A stretch of DNA of 64,000 nucleotides from Planctomycetota bacterium (GTDB taxonomy: Bacteria > Planctomycetota > J058 > JAJDCP01): NCBI GenBank assembly GCA_029260765.1, contig JAJDCP010000060.1, positions 1-64,000 on the forward strand, written 5' to 3'. Below are positions 60,026 through 64,000 of the stretch, one piece after another (position 1 is the first letter of the stretch; each line of letters begins with the position of its first letter). The notes beneath the pieces are model-generated. The model was not told the DNA's origin, did not search any database, and saw only the letters and a program-made list of their open reading frames with translations. The translations under genes and the position numbers were made by a program.

Positions 60026-60613
60026 ATGCGCTACGCATTGACCTACGCTTTGCTGGGAGCCTTCGCGTGGCTGTCGCCGAGCCTGGCTCAGGACGACATC
60101 TACTCGAACTCCTACGCAGGAGAAGCGCCGCCTGAGCTGACGGCTCCGGCAGAGAACTGGCTGAACTCGGCGGATGCGCTGAGTCTGGAGACGCTGCGAG
60201 GCCGGGTCGTGTACCTGGAATTCAGCTTCTTGCACTGAGGCGCGTGCCGCGAAATGCGGCCCCATCTCGTGAGATGGGACAAAAGCTACAGAGATCAAGG
60301 CCTGGTGATCATCGACATCGACAACGGCGGCATCGATACCAAAGAAGCCGTCACGGAGCACATCGAAGAGGATGACGTCCCCTACCGCACCATCTGGGAT
60401 GCAGAAGGTGCGTTGTGCGAGACCTACGGCGTGCGCGGTTTTCCGGCGGCGTTTTTGCTCAACGTTGCGGGCGAAGTGGTCTGGGAGGGCTTTCCCCTGC
60501 CCAACGTCAAGAAGCTCGAAGAGCTGATGCAGACGTTGCTTGAGGATGTGCCGGAAGATCTGCGTTCGGACCCTGAAGCTCCGAGTGAGGCTCCGCCTCC
60601 CGACGAGGAATGA
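60026..60613 (+). CDS. Candidate selenoprotein: secreted thioredoxin-fold protein with UxxC
   Basis: Read through the in-frame TGA at 60236-60238, this is a 195-residue protein (ATAGGAGGGACT then ATG; signal MRYALTYALLGAFAWLSPSLA). The fold is TlpA/AhpC-like: LRGRVVYLEFSFLH leads to position 71 (UGA), then G-A-C74, where relatives carry CxxC. It continues REMRPHLVRWDKSYRDQG, LVIIDIDNGG, VPYRTIWDAEGALCETYGVR and GFPAAFLLNVAGEVVWEG with the cis-Pro, then an acidic tail. Both halves are in the same frame and each is incomplete alone. A hairpin with GU in its loop follows the TGA. It is probably an extracytoplasmic redox enzyme using Sec71. Alternatives are a nonsense mutation or a C-to-A sequencing error. 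Confidence 0.8.
60236..60278 (+). promoter_or_regulatory. Candidate bacterial SECIS element after UGA
   Basis: The UGA (60236-60238) is followed by a hairpin GCCGC-GAAAT-GCGGC (60246-60260) and directly by a perfect 8-bp stem CCCATCTC-GT-GAGATGGG (60261-60278). If the closing pair opens, the loop is CGUG with the GU that SelB needs; it lies 31 nt after the UGA, within the range seen for bacterial SECIS loops. All of it is inside the coding sequence, as bacterial SECIS elements are. Confidence 0.6.
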
Positions 60614-60706
60614 GCTGGCCGGTCCCGGCAGCTTATCGGTGATGGGTTGGCACTTGTGCGACGCGCGGTGTAGAACAGGGGAGCCCCGCTAAGAAGAGGA
60701 GAGAAG

Positions 60707-62035
60707 ATGGCTGCAGACGCGGGCAGCCAACGCGGTGAAGAGCTGCCGACCGATCGGCTCAACCCCGCTGAGCTCCCCCGGCCCCCTCTACGTCATCGTG
60801 CTCCGGAGCCCGAGGCGCCCGCCAGCAGCTCCGTCAGGCAGGGCCTGCTGCGCGATCTGGAGAAGGACTCCGGCAGGTTCTCCCCACTGGTTCCCAGCGA
60901 TGGTCCAGAGGGCCCGGACGAGCACGAGCCGGACGATGCCTTTGCGATCGGTGTGCTCGACACGTCGGTGCTCTCGTCGCCTGCAGAGCCAGTAGAGAGG
61001 CAGGATCCCCTCAACATCCCCAGCTCCGAGCGAGAGACCGGTCGGCTTCCGCCCCCCGCTCCGAGCTCGGTGTCCGCTACGCAGTCGGCCATCGTCAAAG
61101 AGGGCCGCCGTTTCGGCCCCTTCCTTTTGCTCAAGCGTCTGGCGGGCGGCGCGATGGGCGCGGTCTATCAGGCCGTCTGGGAGCCCAAGGGAAGGCTCGT
61201 CGCCTTGAAACTGGTACCTGAAGAGTTCAGCAGCACGCGCCGTGAGCGTTTCATCCAGGAGATTCAGGCTCTTTCCAAGCTCAGCCATCCAAACATCGTC
61301 GGGGTTGCGACCACCGGCACCGTGAAGGGCCGCTTCTTCTGTGCGATGGAGTATCTCGCGGCGCGCAGCTTCGACCGCCTGCTGGCCCTGCCCTGGTTCC
61401 CCCTGCTCGAGAAAGTGCGCATCCTCTCCCAGGTCGCCAAGGGATTGCACTACGCGCATGGCCAGGCGATCATCCACCGCGATGTCAAACCCGAGAACAT
61501 CCTGGTCAGCGAGGACCGCGCCTGCCTGGCAGATTTCGGACTGGCTCGCGACCAGGAAGACAATCAGCTGCTCACCCAGCACGGGACGGTGTTGGGCACA
61601 CCCCTGTACATGGCTCCGGAGCAGGCCGGAGGAGGGAAAGTCGGGCCCGAGGCGGACATCTACGCCCTGGGAGCCATCCTCTACGAGATTCTCACCGGGC
61701 AGCCCCCGCACAACCTCGAGCTGGTGCACGACGTGATGTACGCGGCCATCCACCGCGAGCCCCTCCCGCCGCGGGTCCGCAACCCGCGGGCTCCTGAGCG
61801 GCTCGAACAGATCTGCTTGCGGGCATTGAGTAAGAACCCCGCAGCCCGCCAGGGATCGGCCGGTCAGCTGGCCGATGACCTCGACACCTGGGCCCGCACC
61901 GCAGAAGAGGCTCCGGATCCCGCGGATCTCCACCGGCAGGCCGTGCGGCGGGCCTTCGGCATGGGAGCGCTGGCCGCAGCCGCAGGCGCCGGACTGTTGC
62001 TGGCGGCCGCCTGGGCGTTGGGATTTCTGGCATGA
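60707..62035 (+). CDS. Membrane-anchored Ser/Thr protein kinase
   Basis: A 442-residue kinase with AAGAGGAGAG before the ATG. Residues 1-140 are acidic/Pro-rich and disordered. Residues about 142-400: LLKRLAGGAMGAVYQAVW, ALKLVPE, LSHPNIVGVATTG, HRDVKPEN near 258, ADFGLARDQ, GTPLYMAPEQAGG, ADIYALGAILYEIL. All catalytic residues are present. One C-terminal membrane helix (GALAAAAGAGLLLAAAWALG) ends the protein with almost no residues outside, so the kinase is cytoplasmic and tail-anchored without a sensor domain. It lies between the candidate selenoprotein (93 bp upstream) and the selenate-type transporter. A functional link is not shown by sequence. Confidence 0.92.
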   Translation: MAADAGSQRGEELPTDRLNPAELPRPPLRHRAPEPEAPASSSVRQGLLRDLEKDSGRFSPLVPSDGPEGPDEHEPDDAFAIGVLDTSVLSSPAEPVERQDPLNIPSSERETGRLPPPAPSSVSATQSAIVKEGRRFGPFLLLKRLAGGAMGAVYQAVWEPKGRLVALKLVPEEFSSTRRERFIQEIQALSKLSHPNIVGVATTGTVKGRFFCAMEYLAARSFDRLLALPWFPLLEKVRILSQVAKGLHYAHGQAIIHRDVKPENILVSEDRACLADFGLARDQEDNQLLTQHGTVLGTPLYMAPEQAGGGKVGPEADIYALGAILYEILTGQPPHNLELVHDVMYAAIHREPLPPRVRNPRAPERLEQICLRALSKNPAARQGSAGQLADDLDTWARTAEEAPDPADLHRQAVRRAFGMGALAAAAGAGLLLAAAWALGFLA

Positions 62036-62290
62036 GCCGCAGGGCCTCGAGGCGCCGTCCGGGCTCGGATCTTGCGCGGCGCGCGCGGATATGCGATTCT
62101 CGGCACATGATGGGCGCACCCACACCTCAGGCTTTGACAGTTTCCCGCGGCTTCGGCTGACTGGGCTGGGCATTGCCTGCCGGTCGGTAAGCTAGCGTTC
62201 GAGATTCCTCCCACAGGCAATGCAGGCAATGATATGCGACGCGCAGCGCGTCGCAGCCAGGCTGCATCCGCTCTCAAAAGGAATTCCCCG
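62036..62290. other. Promoter region of the transporter operon
   Basis: No gene is seen in this 255-bp gap. The direct repeat GGCAATGCAGGCAATG occurs at about 62217-62232, and AAAAGGAATT just before 62291 is the ribosome site. No terminator with a T-run follows the kinase gene. Confidence 0.4.
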
Positions 62291-63208
62291 ATGCGACATT
62301 TCTTCAGCTGGTTCTTGTTTCTGGGTCTGACCGTGGCCGTCCTGGGCTGTGGCGGGACAACTCCCGCCGTGCCCGAAGACACGGGTGTCCACGAGCTCCG
62401 CTTCTCGGCCATCCCCGACTCCGACAAAGAGCGTGTGACCAAGCGCAGCGCGGTGATCTCGGCCTACCTGAGCGCCGAGCTCGGCATCCCCGTCAGCTTC
62501 GTCGAGGCCCCCGATTATTCGGGCGCAGTGCGGGCGCTGGTCACCAACAAGGTCGACCTGGTCTGGTTGGGCGGCGTGACCGCTGTGCTGGCCGAGGAGC
62601 AGTCGCAAGGCAAAGTCCGCTTCGTGTGCAACCGCGAGTCTGACCTGCAGTTCAAGAGCCACTTCATCGCCGCGGAGGGGAGCATCGAACCGGTGGCCGA
62701 CCTCTCCGAGCTGGTCGGCAAGACAGGCGAGCTGCAGTTCAGCTTTGGCAGCAAGAGCTCGACCTCGGGCCACATCATGCCTCGCTATTTCATGACCCTG
62801 GCGGGCTTGGTGCCCGAAGACAGCTTCAAGGAGGTCGGTTTCCAGGCCACCGGCGGCCACGCGGCCTGCGCCAAGGCCATCGACGCGGGGGCCGCGCAGG
62901 TGGGCGCGCTCAATTACAAGACCTTCGACAAGATGAAGGCTGCCGGCGAGCTGCCCAACACAGAGATCATCTATACTACGCCGCCGTACGTCGACTACTG
63001 CGTGGTGGCGCACGAGCGCCTCGGTGCGGCGCTGTTGCAGAAGATCCGGGCTGCGTTCCTCAAGCTCGACCCACAGGATCCGGCCCACAAACCCGTGCTC
63101 GAAGCCTTCGACGCGGGCGAGGAGCGCTTCGTCGCTGCCGATCCGCAAGCCTGGGACGGCATCCGCTCGGCGCTCAAAGATGCCCGGGACCGCGGTCTGT
63201 TGGAGTGA
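62291..63208 (+). CDS. PhnD-like lipoprotein, putative selenate/phosphonate ABC transporter binding protein
   Basis: A 305-residue periplasmic-binding lipoprotein (AAAAGGAATTCCCCG then ATG; MRHFFSWFLFLGLTVAVLGC, Cys20). It is of the PhnD superfamily: LRFSAIPDSDKERVTKRSAV, YLSAELGIPVSFVEAPDYSG, ALVTNKVDLVWLGGVTAVLA, SFGSKSSTSGHIMPRYFM and GALNYKTFDKM. The opening LRFSAIPD and the SKSSTSGHIMPRYF segment resemble the branch annotated as putative selenate ABC transporter binding proteins more than true phosphonate binders; I recall this similarity and cannot score it here. GTGA overlap with the next gene implies translational coupling. Confidence 0.85.
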   Translation: MRHFFSWFLFLGLTVAVLGCGGTTPAVPEDTGVHELRFSAIPDSDKERVTKRSAVISAYLSAELGIPVSFVEAPDYSGAVRALVTNKVDLVWLGGVTAVLAEEQSQGKVRFVCNRESDLQFKSHFIAAEGSIEPVADLSELVGKTGELQFSFGSKSSTSGHIMPRYFMTLAGLVPEDSFKEVGFQATGGHAACAKAIDAGAAQVGALNYKTFDKMKAAGELPNTEIIYTTPPYVDYCVVAHERLGAALLQKIRAAFLKLDPQDPAHKPVLEAFDAGEERFVAADPQAWDGIRSALKDARDRGLLE

Positions 63209-64000
63209 GCGGGCGGCCCTCGGACGCCATTCAGGAGAGCGCACCGCTCAAGGACGGGCAGGTCGTCTTCGCGCACAACCTGCGCATGAGCTTCGGCGCG
63301 ACGACCGTACTCGAAGGCCTCTCGCTCACCATTCCTGCCGGGCAGAAGGTTGCCATCATCGGCCCCTCGGGCGCCGGCAAGACCACGTTGCTGCGCATCA
63401 TGGCAGGCGTGCTGCCGGTCTCGTCGGGGGAGCTGCGGATCTTTGCGCAGTCCCCAAACGCGCTGTCGCCGCGCAAGTTGGCACGCCTTCGGCGGCGCAT
63501 CGGCAAGTTGTACCAGAGCGACAACCTGATCCCTGGCTTGCGGGTTGCCCATAACGTCAACGTCGGGCGGCTTCCGCGTTGGTCTCTGTTCCGAGCCGTA
63601 CTGTCGTTGCTTGTGCCGCAGGGCCTGACCGAAGTGCGGCAGGCGCTGCGCAAAGTCGAGCTCGAGGACAAACTCTGGGCCTTGCCCGGCACGCTGTCGG
63701 GCGGCCAGCAGCAAAGAGTGGCCATCGCCCGGTTGTTGCTCCAGAATCCTGAGCTGATTCTGGCTGATGAGCCCGTCAGCGGCCTCGACAACCGCCTGGG
63801 CCGCGAAGTGATCGAGATCCTTGTCGGCATCGCGCGCGAGCGTGGCGCCACCCTGGTGGTCAGCCTGCACACATTGGAGATGCTCGGCAATCGCTTCGAT
63901 CGCATCATCGCGATCCGTGCGGGTCGGCTCGTTTGGGATGGCGTCCCCGAAGACCTCGACCAGGCCGTGTTGCTTGAGGTCTACGGCGCAGAATACCAGA
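63205..64000 (+). CDS. PhnC-like ABC transporter ATP-binding protein (runs off the window)
   Basis: The GTG at 63205 overlaps the preceding stop (GTGA). At least 265 residues are visible and the gene continues past 64000. Motifs: IIGPSGAGKTTLLRI (Walker A), GKLYQSDNLIPGL (Q-loop), TLSGGQQQRVAIARLL (signature), ELILADEPVSGLDNRLG (Walker B, D-loop) and VVSLHTLEM (H-loop). The layout matches PhnC/selenate-type ATPases. The permease should lie downstream. Energises import of the ligand bound by the upstream protein. Confidence 0.92.
   Translation, partial: MSGRPSDAIQESAPLKDGQVVFAHNLRMSFGATTVLEGLSLTIPAGQKVAIIGPSGAGKTTLLRIMAGVLPVSSGELRIFAQSPNALSPRKLARLRRRIGKLYQSDNLIPGLRVAHNVNVGRLPRWSLFRAVLSLLVPQGLTEVRQALRKVELEDKLWALPGTLSGGQQQRVAIARLLLQNPELILADEPVSGLDNRLGREVIEILVGIARERGATLVVSLHTLEMLGNRFDRIIAIRAGRLVWDGVPEDLDQAVLLEVYGAEYQ

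Noticed and set aside
60254..60613. A separate gene starting at the ATG at 60254
   Set aside because: It has no ribosome site, starts inside a thioredoxin fold just after the active-site Cys and is in frame with the preceding half.

Overview
The window is about 64 kb of GC-rich bacterial chromosome. It is densely coding on both strands, and I see no rRNA, tRNA, CRISPR array, phage or plasmid backbone genes. Six proteins carry a Ser/Thr-kinase fold, in fusions typical of large Planctomycetota or Myxococcota genomes: kinase + AAA + GAF + sigma54 domain, zinc ribbon + kinase + FGE-sulfatase, kinase + TPR-like repeats, and pseudokinase + kinase. Secreted WCGWC thioredoxins, a CSLREA-like beta-helix surface protein, a PQQ sugar dehydrogenase and many lipoproteins fit the same picture. 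I lean towards Planctomycetota, with Myxococcota as the alternative; no marker gene here settles it.

Layout. 1-3.4 kb: a dispersed repeat, small secreted or membrane proteins and the relic of an ABC exporter ATPase. 3.4-11 kb: a giant kinase/sigma54 activator, then two near-identical palindromes and a -24/-12 promoter in front of a STAS protein and a beta-propeller lipoprotein, which reads as one regulatory unit. 11-19.5 kb: unknown proteins, a JmjC-like oxygenase fused to a nucleotidyltransferase-like domain, decayed PilZ and thioredoxin genes, a DJ-1/PfpI protein, a PQQ sugar dehydrogenase and a frameshifted vWA-like gene. 19.8-22.7 kb: a pseudokinase-kinase fusion. 23-30 kb (minus strand): a DUF2339 giant membrane protein followed by an NRPS-like A-T-TE enzyme. 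30-34.7 kb: a zinc-ribbon/kinase/FGE protein, a repeat region carrying a small MITE-like insertion, exonuclease III and a NYN/LOTUS RNase. 34.9-46 kb: secreted proteins, a hybrid histidine kinase, a thioredoxin, a kinase with TPR-like repeats and a DUF523 protein. 46-50 kb: a beta-helix protein of lower GC and a lone pseudokinase. 50-58 kb: a full-length Lhr helicase and an ovothiol locus (ovoA with fused methyltransferase plus a second methyltransferase). 58-64 kb: a lipoprotein with an apparently permuted ligand-binding domain, a thioredoxin-fold gene with an in-frame UGA in its active site, a kinase, and a PhnD/PhnC-like pair resembling the putative selenate importers.

The most interesting block is 58-64 kb. 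A UGA codon sits where the first Cys of a CxxC should be (U-G-A-C), the frame stays open for another 125 codons of good thioredoxin-fold sequence, and a hairpin with GU in its loop lies at a distance suitable for a bacterial SECIS. About 1.7 kb downstream is a periplasmic-binding protein and ATPase of the PhnD/PhnC type whose sequence resembles the putative selenate-transport branch. This suggests a selenium-using redox locus. Other leads are the sigma54 circuit at 8.9-9.2 kb, the permuted binding protein, the JmjC-nucleotidyltransferase fusion, the A-T-TE synthetase, and a MITE whose empty site is preserved in another repeat copy at the start of the window.
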